From DASUFP01 sp036274495 (GTDB taxonomy: Bacteria; Bacteroidota; Bacteroidia; AKYH767-A; OLB10): DNA of 64,000 nt. Shown one piece after another: positions 26,265 to 35,188 of the stretch (position 1 is its first letter; every line of letters starts with the position of its first letter). The notes under the pieces were generated by a model. That model was given only the letters and a program-made list of their open reading frames with translations. It searched no databases and was not told where the DNA came from. The stretch spans positions 32,277-96,276 of the forward strand of contig DASUFP010000080.1 of the NCBI GenBank assembly GCA_036274495.1, in the 5' to 3' direction. The position numbers and the translations under genes are program-made.

Positions 26265-28166
26265 TCAATAAGCGCGTTCGTTACGGCCTTCAACATGATT
26301 GATAAAAGACTTGCATACAACCTTGTTACCTCCCGGAGTAGGGTAATTGCCGGAGAAATACCAGTCGCCGGTATGGCCGGGACAAGCCTGATGAAGATCT
26401 TCTATTTTCTGGAAAATAATCTGAACATCGGCATTGAGATCTGCCGGTTTCAGCATAACAGATATTTTTTCTGATATCTGATCAGCAGTAAACGGTTTGT
26501 AAATTTCTCTTACATGGTTTACTTGTTGTGCCGCCGGAAGTAACTCCTGTTCTTTGCATTTGTGATACACCTCATCGATAATGTGCTCCATGTTATTTTC
26601 TTCCAGAAGCTCCATTGCAGCCGAAAATGCGACAAAATCGCCAAGCTTGGCCATGTCTATGCCATAGCAATCGGGATAGCGTATTTGCGGTGCAGATGAT
26701 ACAATGATAATTTTTTTAGGTCCGAGCCGGTCCAGCATTCGCAGAATACTTTTCCGCAGTGTGGTGCCTCGCACAATTGAATCGTCAATTACAACAATGG
26801 AATCAATCCCTTTTCGAACAGTACCGTAAGTTATATCATAAACGTGGGCAACCAGGTCGTTACGCTGACTGTCGTCGGTGATGAATGTTCGCAGCTTTGC
26901 ATCTTTAATGGCCAGTTTTTCAACACGTGTGCGCATCGATAATATTTCGGCCAGCCGCTCTTCAGTCATTTCTTTGCCGGCCTTCAGAATTTTTTGCTGT
27001 TTAATTCCGGCAAGGTAGTTCTCCATTCCTTTCACCATACCATAAAAGGCCGATTCGGCAGTGTTAGGTATATAGGAGAAAACGGTATTCTTCAAATCAT
27101 AATCAATAGCATCCAGTACAGCGGGGCATAACAAATTCCCTAATTCTTTCCGTTCCTTGTAGATGTCGATATCACTCCCTCTTGAAAAATAGATCCGTTC
27201 GAAAGAACACGACCGCCGCTCACCCGGTTCACGGAATTTTTGTTCTTCAACTCTTCCATTCTTCCTGATGATGAGTGCATGACCGGGCTTTATCTCGGTT
27301 AGTGCCTCAACAGGTAAATTAAACGTTGTTTGAATGGCAGGACGCTCACTAGCTACAACGGCAATTTCATCGTCGTGGTAATACCATGCCGGACGAATGC
27401 CGTTAGGATCACGCATCACAAATGAATCACCATGTCCTATCATACCGGCAATGACATAACCGCCATCCCAGTTTTTTGCGGCTCTGGTGAGGATACGTTG
27501 TACATCAAGATTCTGAGCGATAAGTGCCGAAATTTCCCTGTTTGAATATCCCTCCTGCTTGTAGCGCTGAAACCAGAGTTCATTTTCTTCGTCGAGAAAA
27601 TGTCCGATTTTTTCCAGCACAGTAACCGTATCGGATTTTTCTTTTGGATGTTGTCCGAGTTCAAGCAACTGACCAAGCAGTTCATCAACATTGGTCATAT
27701 TAAAATTTCCGGCTACAACCAGGTTGCGGGCCATCCAGTTATTTTGACGTAAAAAGGGATGACAGTTTTCGATGCTGTTTTTTCCGTACGTACCGTATCG
27801 CAAGTGTCCAAGAAAAACTTCGCCTGTAAACGGAAGGTTGTCCTTTAACCATTGCGGGTCATTTATTTTATCGGGATGTTCTTTTGCTGCTTCAGCAAAC
27901 CGCGAATTGATTTTATCAAATACATCGGGAATAGGCTGAGTGGCATTACTGCGATGACGACTGATATATCTTTCACCGGGTGCAACATCCAGTTTGATGT
28001 TAGCAACACCTGCGCCGTCCTGTCCGCGGTTGTGCTGTTTTTCCATCAGCAAATACAGCTTGTTGACGCCATAAAAGGACGTGCCGTATTTTTCCTTATA
28101 AAATTCGAGAGGTTTGAGAAGCCGAAGCAGCGCGATGCCGCATTCGTGTTTAACCGAGTCGCTCAT
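26265..28166 (-). CDS. Amidophosphoribosyltransferase-like protein (long PurF type)
   Basis: This 633-residue protein has a glutaminase (Ntn) domain from HECGIAL (Cys9) through KQHNRGQDGAG, HLRYGTYG and the NCHPF segment. A phosphoribosyltransferase domain follows with the PRPP motif VVIDDSIVRGTT near residues 460-470. PurF converts PRPP and glutamine to phosphoribosylamine, the first step of purine synthesis. This form is longer than the standard PurF of about 470-500 residues, with extra segments after the PRTase part and between domains. The putative nucleophile Cys9 would need a propeptide to be removed. Bacteroidota often carry this long type beside a standard one, so I leave the gene symbol open. 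A good promoter lies just upstream. Confidence 0.85.
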   Translation of the reverse strand: MSDSVKHECGIALLRLLKPLEFYKEKYGTSFYGVNKLYLLMEKQHNRGQDGAGVANIKLDVAPGERYISRHRSNATQPIPDVFDKINSRFAEAAKEHPDKINDPQWLKDNLPFTGEVFLGHLRYGTYGKNSIENCHPFLRQNNWMARNLVVAGNFNMTNVDELLGQLLELGQHPKEKSDTVTVLEKIGHFLDEENELWFQRYKQEGYSNREISALIAQNLDVQRILTRAAKNWDGGYVIAGMIGHGDSFVMRDPNGIRPAWYYHDDEIAVVASERPAIQTTFNLPVEALTEIKPGHALIIRKNGRVEEQKFREPGERRSCSFERIYFSRGSDIDIYKERKELGNLLCPAVLDAIDYDLKNTVFSYIPNTAESAFYGMVKGMENYLAGIKQQKILKAGKEMTEERLAEILSMRTRVEKLAIKDAKLRTFITDDSQRNDLVAHVYDITYGTVRKGIDSIVVIDDSIVRGTTLRKSILRMLDRLGPKKIIIVSSAPQIRYPDCYGIDMAKLGDFVAFSAAMELLEENNMEHIIDEVYHKCKEQELLPAAQQVNHVREIYKPFTADQISEKISVMLKPADLNADVQIIFQKIEDLHQACPGHTGDWYFSGNYPTPGGNKVVCKSFINHVEGRNERAY

Positions 28167-28183
28167 GCGGGGTTTCTAAGGTG

Positions 28184-28211
28184 CAAAGATAACAAATAAA
28201 TCAGTTCACAA
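28184..28211 (-). promoter_or_regulatory. Promoter of the PurF-like gene
   Basis: Minus strand: TTG at 28211-28209, 17 bp spacer, then a perfect TATCTTTG at 28191-28184. The start codon is at 28166, giving a very short leader. Confidence 0.6.
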
Positions 28212-28249
28212 TGTAACTGATTAAAATACAGCAAAATACAAGCATTAAA

Positions 28250-29257
28250 TTATAAAAAGAGGCTTTTCTCGAGCTGCAGCCACTCCAGTGCCGATCCGCT
28301 AAGGAGGCGTTCTTTTGTAGTGTTGTCAAAGGAGGATTGATCAATGAGTGACCCCGGTAAATTTTCACCCAGCGGAAAGGGATAATCGGATCCCAGTGCC
28401 ACCCGGTTGGCGCCGACGAGGCTTACGATATATTTCAGCATTTCCTGATCGTGTACCAATGAATCCAGATAAAATTTCCCCAGGTAATTGCGTGGGTTAA
28501 CGGGATTATCGACAGCGACGAGGTCGGGACGGCAATTAAAGCCATGTTCAATACGCCCTATAGTGGCAGGAAACGAACCACCCCCGTGGGCGAAGGCTAC
28601 ACGCAGGTTTGGCAGCCGTTCGAAAACACCGCCAAAAATCATTGAACAAATTGCCAATGATGTTTCTGCCGGCATTCCTACCAGCCAGGGGAGCCAGTAT
28701 TTTTGCATTTTGGATTGTCCCATCATTTCCCATGGGTGCACAAAGAGCGCGGCACCTAATTTTTCGGCGGCCTGAAAAAAGGGAAACAATTCCGGTGCAT
28801 TTAAATTCCAGTCGTTCACATGGCTGCCAATCTGAACGCCCTTTAATCCTATTTGCATACACCGTTCCAATTCGGCAATAGCCAGCTGAGGATCCTGTAA
28901 GGGAACTGTGCCAAGTCCTATAAAGCGCTTTGGATATTTTCTGACAATTGCTGCGATGTGATCATTTAAGAAGATGGCAACTTCGAGGCAATCTTTTGGT
29001 TGTGCCCAGTAACTAAACATCACCGGAACGGTAGAGAGCACCTGCACATGCACGCCATGCGAATCGCATTCGTGCATGCGTGTTTCGGCATCCCAGCAAT
29101 TTTGTTCTACTTCTCTGAAAAATTTATCGTCTACCATCATCTTTGCACAACAGGGTTTGTGGTGTTCCAGATGGATAAATCCGCCATACCCAAACCGACC
29201 TTTGAAATTGGGAATGTTTTCGGGAAGGATATGAGTATGAATGTCAATTTTTAACAT
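28250..29257 (-). CDS. 2-Amino-3-carboxymuconate-6-semialdehyde decarboxylase (ACMSD)
   Basis: This 335-residue zinc amidohydrolase-fold enzyme matches ACMSD closely along its whole length: [22 protein letters not shown] at the start, [62 protein letters not shown] and [10 protein letters not shown]. Metal ligands are in HTH (residues 7-9), His in FVHPW and Asp in GSDYPFP. It decarboxylates the unstable ring-opened product of 3-hydroxyanthranilate, diverting tryptophan breakdown from quinolinate (NAD) to 2-aminomuconate. The dehydrogenase for the next step is at 31021. Other kynurenine-pathway genes are not in the window. Confidence 0.93.
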   Translation of the reverse strand: MLKIDIHTHILPENIPNFKGRFGYGGFIHLEHHKPCCAKMMVDDKFFREVEQNCWDAETRMHECDSHGVHVQVLSTVPVMFSYWAQPKDCLEVAIFLNDHIAAIVRKYPKRFIGLGTVPLQDPQLAIAELERCMQIGLKGVQIGSHVNDWNLNAPELFPFFQAAEKLGAALFVHPWEMMGQSKMQKYWLPWLVGMPAETSLAICSMIFGGVFERLPNLRVAFAHGGGSFPATIGRIEHGFNCRPDLVAVDNPVNPRNYLGKFYLDSLVHDQEMLKYIVSLVGANRVALGSDYPFPLGENLPGSLIDQSSFDNTTKERLLSGSALEWLQLEKSLFL

Positions 29258-29364
29258 AGGCGGAATTTGCGTAGCGAATTAAGATGGGATTACTGCTTTT
29301 GTTTTTAATAAATCAAAACAATTAAAACAATGTGCAGTGCACTTGCTATTAACCGGAACAGGAG

Positions 29365-30933
29365 TCAATCAATATCAAATTTGATTCCCTGTGCAAGGGG
29401 TAATTCGGCACTGAAATTTATGGTGTTGGTTTGTCGCCGCATATATATTTTCCAGGCATCCGAACCGGATTCGCGTCCGCCTCCCGTCTCTTTTTCACCG
29501 CCAAATGCCCCGCCGATTTCAGCTCCCGAAGTCCCTATGTTTACATTCGCAATACCGCAATCGGATCCCTCATGAGAGAGAAACATTTCTGTTTCGCGCA
29601 TATTGTTTGAGAATATCGATGATGATAGTCCCTGAGGTACATCATTCTGTAAGGCGATAGCCTCTTCCATGGTTTTGTATTTCATGATGTACAAAATGGG
29701 AGCGAATGTTTCGTGCTGAACAATTGCGTAATGATTTTCTACTTCGGCAATACACGGAATCACATAACATCCCGATTCGCCTCCGGTTCCTTCAAACAAC
29801 TCTCCGCCATGTACAATTTTACCGCCTTCTTTGATTACTTCCGCAATCGCATTTTGAAAATCGTTAACCGCATTTTTATCAATCATGGGTCCAACAAGTG
29901 TCGAAGGATCGAGCGGATGTCCTATACGCACATGGCGGTAAGCGTTGACGAGCTTTGTTTTGAACGTTTCATAAATGGATTCATGAATAATCAGTCGTCG
30001 TGTACTTGTACAACGTTGTCCGCATGTTCCAACGGCGCCAAACAACACAGCATGCAGTGCCATCTCAATATCGGCATCGGCTGAAATAATAATTGCGTTG
30101 TTGCCACCCAGTTCGAGCAAACTGCGGCCGAGTCGTTCTCCAACAATTCTGCCTACCCGTTTTCCGACAGCTGTCGATCCGGTAGCTGAAATCAGCGGAA
30201 CACGCCTGTCGGCCAAAAAATTATCGCCGATATGTTTTGATCCGCCTGCGGCAAGACATACAGTGCCCTCAGGCACATCATTTACTTTTAGCACATCGGA
30301 TATAATATTATGGACTGCAACAGCGCACAGCATTACCTTGGACGATGGTTTCCAAATCACAGTATCGCCGCACACCAACGCCAGCATCGCATTCCATGAC
30401 CAAACGGCCACAGGGAAGTTAAATGCGCTGATGACTCCAACAATTCCCAAAGGGTGGTACTGATCGTACATTCTGTGCCGTGGTCGCTCACTGTGCATGG
30501 TGAATCCATGCAGCTGACGCGAAAGTCCTACAGCAAAATCACATATATCAATCATCTCCTGCACTTCGCCCAATCCCTCCTGATAAATTTTCCCCATCTC
30601 ATAAGATACAAGACGTCCGAGATCTTCCTTATACTCGCGCAGTGCATTTCCTATCTGGCGAACTACTTCACCACGTTTTGGAGCGGGAACCATACGCCAT
30701 TTGATAAATGCTTCCTGCGACATGGTAACCATTTTTTCGTAATCGGCAGCAGTCGCCTGATTTACCGATCCAATCAGTTTTCCGTCGGCAGGAGAATAGG
30801 AATCAATTTTTTCACCGGAAGTTTCAAACCACTTCGTACCTGTGCAGGCACCATTGTTGATTTTTTTAATTCCTAGGCGCTGGAGTGATGCCAGCAATAA
30901 TTCGTCGTGTGATGAGAGAGTGGATGTTGTCAT
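29365..30933 (-). CDS. Antiquitin-type aldehyde dehydrogenase (ALDH7)
   Basis: This protein of about 522 residues (from the ATG at 30933) is a near-textbook antiquitin. Features include PAPKRGEVVRQIGNALREYK, YEMGKIYQEGLGEVQEMIDICDFAVG, SAFNFPVAVWSWN, LLELGGNNAI with the general-base Glu, GTCGQRCTSTRR with the catalytic Cys, SGAEIGGAFGGEKETGGGRESGSDAWK and a LPLAQGIKFD C-terminus. The family oxidises 2-aminoadipate 6-semialdehyde (or piperideine-6-carboxylate) to 2-aminoadipate in lysine degradation. I prefer the start at 30933 over an ATG at 30981 because a TACCTTTG promoter box at 30993-31000 would leave almost no leader for the longer form. Its neighbours belong to tryptophan breakdown, which also leads to 2-oxoadipate. 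Confidence 0.94.
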   Translation of the reverse strand: MTTSTLSSHDELLLASLQRLGIKKINNGACTGTKWFETSGEKIDSYSPADGKLIGSVNQATAADYEKMVTMSQEAFIKWRMVPAPKRGEVVRQIGNALREYKEDLGRLVSYEMGKIYQEGLGEVQEMIDICDFAVGLSRQLHGFTMHSERPRHRMYDQYHPLGIVGVISAFNFPVAVWSWNAMLALVCGDTVIWKPSSKVMLCAVAVHNIISDVLKVNDVPEGTVCLAAGGSKHIGDNFLADRRVPLISATGSTAVGKRVGRIVGERLGRSLLELGGNNAIIISADADIEMALHAVLFGAVGTCGQRCTSTRRLIIHESIYETFKTKLVNAYRHVRIGHPLDPSTLVGPMIDKNAVNDFQNAIAEVIKEGGKIVHGGELFEGTGGESGCYVIPCIAEVENHYAIVQHETFAPILYIMKYKTMEEAIALQNDVPQGLSSSIFSNNMRETEMFLSHEGSDCGIANVNIGTSGAEIGGAFGGEKETGGGRESGSDAWKIYMRRQTNTINFSAELPLAQGIKFDID

Positions 30934-30992
30934 GATTATGAGCTTATAATAAGGGAACTCCGGGAGTGCAGACTGCACCATAACCGGAAGTG

Positions 30993-31000
30993 CAAAGGTA
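30993..31000 (-). promoter_or_regulatory. -7 element of the ALDH7 gene
   Basis: Minus-strand TACCTTTG, a perfect TAnnTTTG match, 60 bp upstream of the preferred start at 30933. No clear TTTG partner upstream. Confidence 0.45.
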
Positions 31001-31020
31001 CGAAATTGCAGGTAAGGTCT

Positions 31021-32466
31021 TTAGCGCAGGCTGATACAGATATTTTTCTCCTCTGTAAAGAAATCCAGTGCTTCAAATCCGCCTTCACGCCCAATACCCG
31101 ATTGTTTCATTCCCCCGAAAGGCGTACGTAAATCACGGACAAGCCAGCAGTTAATCCAGACAATCCCGCTGTGAATACGGGCAGCTACACGATGAGCCCG
31201 TGTCAGGTTGCTTGTCCAAAGAATTGCCGCCAATCCGTAGTTGGTGCTGTTTGCCATTTTCAAAACTTCCTCTTCCGAGTCAAATGGGGTAAGTGTTACA
31301 ACGGGACCGAAAATTTCCTCCTGGTTGGTACGGCAGTCATAAGAGAGTCCTTCAATGACTGTTGGCTCTATATAATAGCCTTCCGAAAGTTCGCCATCCA
31401 GTTTGATTCTGTTACCGCCGCATACTATAGTGCCGCCCTCTTCGCCGGCCAGCTTAATATACGAAAGTATTTTTTCCATGTGGGGTTTCGAAACTATTGC
31501 GCCCACATTTGAAAGTTCGTTTTTGGGATCACCAACCTTGAGCGCTTTCACCTGTTCAACAAAAGCTTTTTTAAATTTATCGTAAATCGATCTCTCGATA
31601 AATATGCGGGATCCGCACAAACAAATTTCACCCTGATTCGAAAAACCTGAGGTTACAGATGTTTTTACAGCTGCATCAAAGTCGCAATCAGCAAAGATGA
31701 TATTCGGATTTTTTCCTCCGAGTTCGAGAGAGAGTTTTTTAAACATAGGTGCCGCTACCCTCGAAATTTCAGCGCCGGTTTTGGTGCCACCGGTAAATGA
31801 GATGACGGGAATTCCCGGATGAGCGGTAATGGCACTGCCTACTCGTGGTCCTGTTCCGTGTACTATGTTGAGTACACCGGCGGGTAAACCGGCTTCGATG
31901 CATAACTGCGAAAGCATAAATGCAGTAACAGGAGTTATTTCTGAAGGCTTGGCAACAACGGTACACCCTGCAGCGAGTGCGGGGGCAATTTTCCAGGTAA
32001 ACAAATAGAGCGGTAAATTCCAGGGAGAAATACAGCCGGCAACACCTATCGGATGACGGAGTGTATAATTAATAGTGGAGTGGTCGGTTGGGTGAGCCGA
32101 AGTGTGGTTGTGCAGAATTCCGGTGGCGTAAAAGTGAAAATTTTTCGAAGCTCTCGGTATATCAACATGCCGTGCGAGCCAAACAGGTTTACCATTATCG
32201 GTCGATTCTGCTGACGCTAATTTATCGAGGTCTCTTAATATAAGTTCTGAAATTTTAACCAGGATGTGTGACCGCTTGGCGGCAGGCATTTCACTCCATG
32301 AGGGAAATGCGGCCGTTGCTGCAGCTACGGCTTTTTCCACATCCCCTGGGCCTGAGTCGGGAATAAGACTATAGGCTTTTCCTGTTGCAGGGTTTATATT
32401 ATCGAACCAGCTGTTGTTTTCAGGAGCTACCAGTTCGCCATTAATATAATTGAGTAATTTTTCCAT
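31021..32466 (-). CDS. 2-Aminomuconate semialdehyde dehydrogenase-type ALDH
   Basis: This 481-residue ALDH has the general-base glutamate in LSLELGGKNPNI and the catalytic cysteine in NQGEICLCGSR. It also has the cofactor motif SPWNLPLYLFTWKIAPALAAG and the C-terminal TPFGGMKQSGIGREGG. Its closest recognisable family is the 2-hydroxymuconic/2-aminomuconic semialdehyde dehydrogenases (ALDH8-like). Presence three genes from an ACMSD homologue argues for aminomuconate semialdehyde as substrate, the next step of kynurenine breakdown. Betaine-aldehyde or other semialdehyde dehydrogenases are alternatives. The HD hydrolase gene ends 41 bp upstream on the same strand. Confidence 0.88.
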   Translation of the reverse strand: MEKLLNYINGELVAPENNSWFDNINPATGKAYSLIPDSGPGDVEKAVAAATAAFPSWSEMPAAKRSHILVKISELILRDLDKLASAESTDNGKPVWLARHVDIPRASKNFHFYATGILHNHTSAHPTDHSTINYTLRHPIGVAGCISPWNLPLYLFTWKIAPALAAGCTVVAKPSEITPVTAFMLSQLCIEAGLPAGVLNIVHGTGPRVGSAITAHPGIPVISFTGGTKTGAEISRVAAPMFKKLSLELGGKNPNIIFADCDFDAAVKTSVTSGFSNQGEICLCGSRIFIERSIYDKFKKAFVEQVKALKVGDPKNELSNVGAIVSKPHMEKILSYIKLAGEEGGTIVCGGNRIKLDGELSEGYYIEPTVIEGLSYDCRTNQEEIFGPVVTLTPFDSEEEVLKMANSTNYGLAAILWTSNLTRAHRVAARIHSGIVWINCWLVRDLRTPFGGMKQSGIGREGGFEALDFFTEEKNICISLR

Positions 32467-32506
32467 TTTATAAATAGCGCAAATAATTCAAAAGTGTTGT
32501 AAGCTA

Positions 32507-33112
32507 TCAGGAAGCGGATAATGCAATGAGCTGTTGCTCCAACTCATGAATACGCTTTTGCTTTTCGGGTTCGCGCAATTTTTTGCTGGTAGCAGTAAAA
32601 AACGAATGGGACTTCATAAAGTCTATCTGCATCCGGCACCATTGGGCATCGCTTTTAATAAGCCCCCGTTGCATAAATTCATCTTTCAGTTTTTGAGCAA
32701 TTTCATAATAGTCCTTTCTGCCCAGGTAATCGAGGTCGGCATCGCAAATAATCGTAGCCAGTTTGCTTTTCGCCTGTTGGGGAATCATGGTAGCCATAAT
32801 CAAATCACATATTTCTTCCATCACAACAGGGTCCTTAACATAGCCTGCAAGTTCCTTTCTGGCAATATCGCAGCTGTACCGTTCATGCTCAACCGGGCTT
32901 ACCAGGTATCCCGTGTCGTGAAACAGGGTGGCCAAACGGAGTTTCATTAACTCCTTTTCGTCCGTAATGCCCTCATTTACAGCAATTGACTCAGCTGAAA
33001 TCATTACATCCAAGGTATGAGCGGGTGTGTGGTAGTATATTTCTTGTGACAACCCCTGCCTGAGCATACCCATTACGTGGTATTTCAGGTCATGAAATTC
33101 GCGAAAAGTCAT
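32507..33112 (-). CDS. HD-superfamily metal-dependent phosphohydrolase
   Basis: This 201-residue protein has a complete HD motif set: YHTPAHTLDV with the first histidines, LFHDTGYL with the HD pair, HERYSC and IICDADLDYLG with the last aspartate. It lacks a signal peptide. The family contains nucleotidases and cyclic-nucleotide or (p)ppGpp hydrolases, and the substrate cannot be named from sequence. It is divergent from a cyclic-nucleotide-binding histidine kinase, 105 bp away, which makes a nucleotide-signalling role worth considering. It could also simply be co-transcribed with the aldehyde dehydrogenase gene that follows after 40 bp. A good promoter lies at 33118-33148. Confidence 0.88.
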   Translation of the reverse strand: MTFREFHDLKYHVMGMLRQGLSQEIYYHTPAHTLDVMISAESIAVNEGITDEKELMKLRLATLFHDTGYLVSPVEHERYSCDIARKELAGYVKDPVVMEEICDLIMATMIPQQAKSKLATIICDADLDYLGRKDYYEIAQKLKDEFMQRGLIKSDAQWCRMQIDFMKSHSFFTATSKKLREPEKQKRIHELEQQLIALSAS

Positions 33113-33117
33113 AAGGG

Positions 33118-33148
33118 CAAACTTATATAAAAGCCATTAGATCCGCAA
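33118..33148 (-). promoter_or_regulatory. Promoter of the HD-hydrolase gene
   Basis: Minus strand: TTG at 33148-33146, 20 bp spacer, then TAAGTTTG at 33125-33118, an exact TAnnTTTG. Start codon at 33112, so the transcript would be nearly leaderless. Confidence 0.55.
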
Positions 33149-33187
33149 TATCCTAAAATATATGCAAAAGATTGGAAATGATTTGAT

Positions 33188-33195
33188 TAGTTTTG
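33188..33195 (+). promoter_or_regulatory. -7 element of the histidine kinase gene
   Basis: TAGTTTTG exactly matches TAnnTTTG, 22 bp upstream of the ATG at 33218. No clear -33 element at the expected distance. Confidence 0.45.
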
Positions 33196-33217
33196 TGATA
33201 GCAACGACCGGTTCAAA

Positions 33218-34486
33218 ATGAAAAACAACTCCGGATATACTTTGGATCTGATAGCTCAGGCGCTCAGAAAGGTTGATATTTTTAAAAGTGTTACGAATGC
33301 CATGCTGGATGAACTGGCCGGCAACATACAGATTGTAAGTTTTTCTGATGGGGATGTGATTATCACGAAAGGTGAAGAGGGGGATTCGATGTATGTCATT
33401 CTTCAGGGTACTGTAAGGGTTCACGACGACGATTACCACGTGATGAGTTTAGGGAAGTATGATTTTTTTGGTGAAATCGCTTTGCTTACCCACATGAACC
33501 GGATATCATCGGTAACAGCCAAAGGCGTTTGTACCGTTGGAGTGATAAACAGGGCTGATTTTTATGCGGTACTGAAACAATATCCCGATGTTACAAGGGA
33601 TATTATGAATGCACTTTGCATCCGGATCTTACGGCAAAATGAAACACTCATCGCATTTCTGAAAAACCGGGAGTCCGAGTTGGTAAGGCTGGTTGAAGAA
33701 CGGACTGAAGAATTGAAAGATGCTCAGCGGCAACAATTTCTTCAGGAGAAGATGGCCTCGTTGGGGCAATTAAGTTCAGGCATTGCCCATGAAATAAAAA
33801 ACCCGCTCAATTTTGTAAATAATTTTTCACAGCTGTCAAAAGATCTGCTCGGAGAATACGCGGTAATAAGTGATGAAGCAGAAAGACTGGATATTATTTC
33901 GAATGTTGAAAAAAACCTCGAGCGCATTATTGAACATGGCAGGCGTGCCGACAGTATTCTTAACAAGCTCACCCAAATAAGCGAGAGAGAATCCACCCCA
34001 CGAACGCTGGTTGATATCAATACACTGTGTCGTGAGGCAGTTGTAAAAACCTATACCCGGTTTATGAATGAATTCCCTTGGTTCACTTCCGGAATTACAA
34101 TGGTGTTGGATAAAAAACTGCCCTTAATTTCTGTCTCACGCGACGACTTGTTCAGGTCAATCAGCAATCTGGTGATGAACTCTTTTGAGTCGATGGAGGA
34201 AAAAATACGTATTAAGTCCGGTACCGATTACAAACCTGAACTTATTATTGAGACAGATAGTGTGGATGGTCAGCTGATAATATGTGTAATTGATAACGGT
34301 ATCGGTATAAAGGAAGAAAATATGGGTCAGATTTTTTTGCCTTTTTTTACCACCAAACCTTCGCGTCGAAATATAGGTATCGGACTTACGCTGGCAGATA
34401 ATACCATAAGGGGTATCCGCGGCCGCATTGAAGTGACTTCGGCCTGGGATACAGGCGCACGACTGGTTGTTACCTTGCCGGAATAA
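33218..34486 (+). CDS. Soluble histidine kinase with N-terminal cyclic-nucleotide-binding domain
   Basis: This 422-residue protein has no membrane segment. Residues about 12-135 are a cNMP-binding domain whose phosphate-binding cassette is FFGEIALLTHMNRISSV (83-99), with Glu86 and Arg95 in the places that hold cAMP or cGMP in known members. A coiled coil spans roughly 148-178. The dimerisation/phosphoacceptor region follows with His191 in SSGIAHEIKNPLNF. The HATPase domain has SISNLVMNSFESM, VIDNGIGIKEEN and the GIGLTL loop. There is no receiver domain and no adjacent response regulator. The gene is divergent from an HD hydrolase. It probably senses a nucleotide and passes phosphate to an unlinked regulator. 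Confidence 0.92.
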   Translation: MKNNSGYTLDLIAQALRKVDIFKSVTNAMLDELAGNIQIVSFSDGDVIITKGEEGDSMYVILQGTVRVHDDDYHVMSLGKYDFFGEIALLTHMNRISSVTAKGVCTVGVINRADFYAVLKQYPDVTRDIMNALCIRILRQNETLIAFLKNRESELVRLVEERTEELKDAQRQQFLQEKMASLGQLSSGIAHEIKNPLNFVNNFSQLSKDLLGEYAVISDEAERLDIISNVEKNLERIIEHGRRADSILNKLTQISERESTPRTLVDINTLCREAVVKTYTRFMNEFPWFTSGITMVLDKKLPLISVSRDDLFRSISNLVMNSFESMEEKIRIKSGTDYKPELIIETDSVDGQLIICVIDNGIGIKEENMGQIFLPFFTTKPSRRNIGIGLTLADNTIRGIRGRIEVTSAWDTGARLVVTLPE

Positions 34487-34491
34487 ACATA

Positions 34492-35151
34492 TTACCGGAT
34501 AATGGTAAATCTGGTTTCTCCCGTAAAGCCTTTTGTATCCGTAATTTTTACCAGGTAATTTCCGGCAGGAAATTTTTCTACAGGAATACGGGTGTTGACT
34601 TGTGAAACGAATGAAGTCGTAAACAATCTGCCGTTCATATCAATTATTTCAATTTTTGTTCCCTGCTGAGGAGGCATCTGAAACTGTAAATCGATAAATG
34701 CTGAAGCGGGATTAGGTAGAACTGAAAATTCGATGTGGCCCGGAGGTAATTGTAAGCCTGTTGTCGGTGTTACAACAAAAACGATACTGTCGGTAGGGCC
34801 TGCGACAATTCCGGGTGTGCAGGGTGACGGACCTTGTCCGGCGTTAAGTTGAAAATGAAAGGTGTAACTGCCCGCAGGGGCTGGAGGGAACGCGAATGTG
34901 TCGCTGGTGCTGCAAATAAAAGCCAGCTGACCCAAACAGTGCAACGCGTTTCCATATAATTGATTGCCCACCACACCGGTAAATTGCGATTTATCGGAGC
35001 AGCCGCCGCTTGGGAAACTAACGGAAGCTATTACAAATATTGAGTCGTTAGTGGTTGGAGATGAAGGCTGAACAGAAATGCTTTGAATCCATTGAGCCGA
35101 GACAAAACCTGAAAACAACGTCAACAGGAGGCCGAGCGATAAAGATTTCAT
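34492..35151 (-). CDS. T9SS-exported protein
   Basis: This 219-residue protein has a signal peptide (MKSLSLGLLLTLFSGFVSAQ). A central beta-rich domain with four to five cysteines follows (CSDKSQF, ALHCLG, FICSTSD, PSPCTPG). The C-terminal T9SS type A-like sorting domain begins near residue 140 (FSVLPNPASAFIDLQFQ, IEIIDMNGRLF, FPAGNYLVKI). I recognise no enzymatic domain; an immunoglobulin-like or binding role is possible. It converges on the histidine kinase gene with a 5 bp gap. On its other side lies the NlpE/META lipoprotein gene. Confidence 0.8.
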   Translation of the reverse strand: MKSLSLGLLLTLFSGFVSAQWIQSISVQPSSPTTNDSIFVIASVSFPSGGCSDKSQFTGVVGNQLYGNALHCLGQLAFICSTSDTFAFPPAPAGSYTFHFQLNAGQGPSPCTPGIVAGPTDSIVFVVTPTTGLQLPPGHIEFSVLPNPASAFIDLQFQMPPQQGTKIEIIDMNGRLFTTSFVSQVNTRIPVEKFPAGNYLVKITDTKGFTGETRFTIIR

Positions 35152-35188
35152 GAGATTTACAATTTAATTAAACCATGAAGTTAACGAT

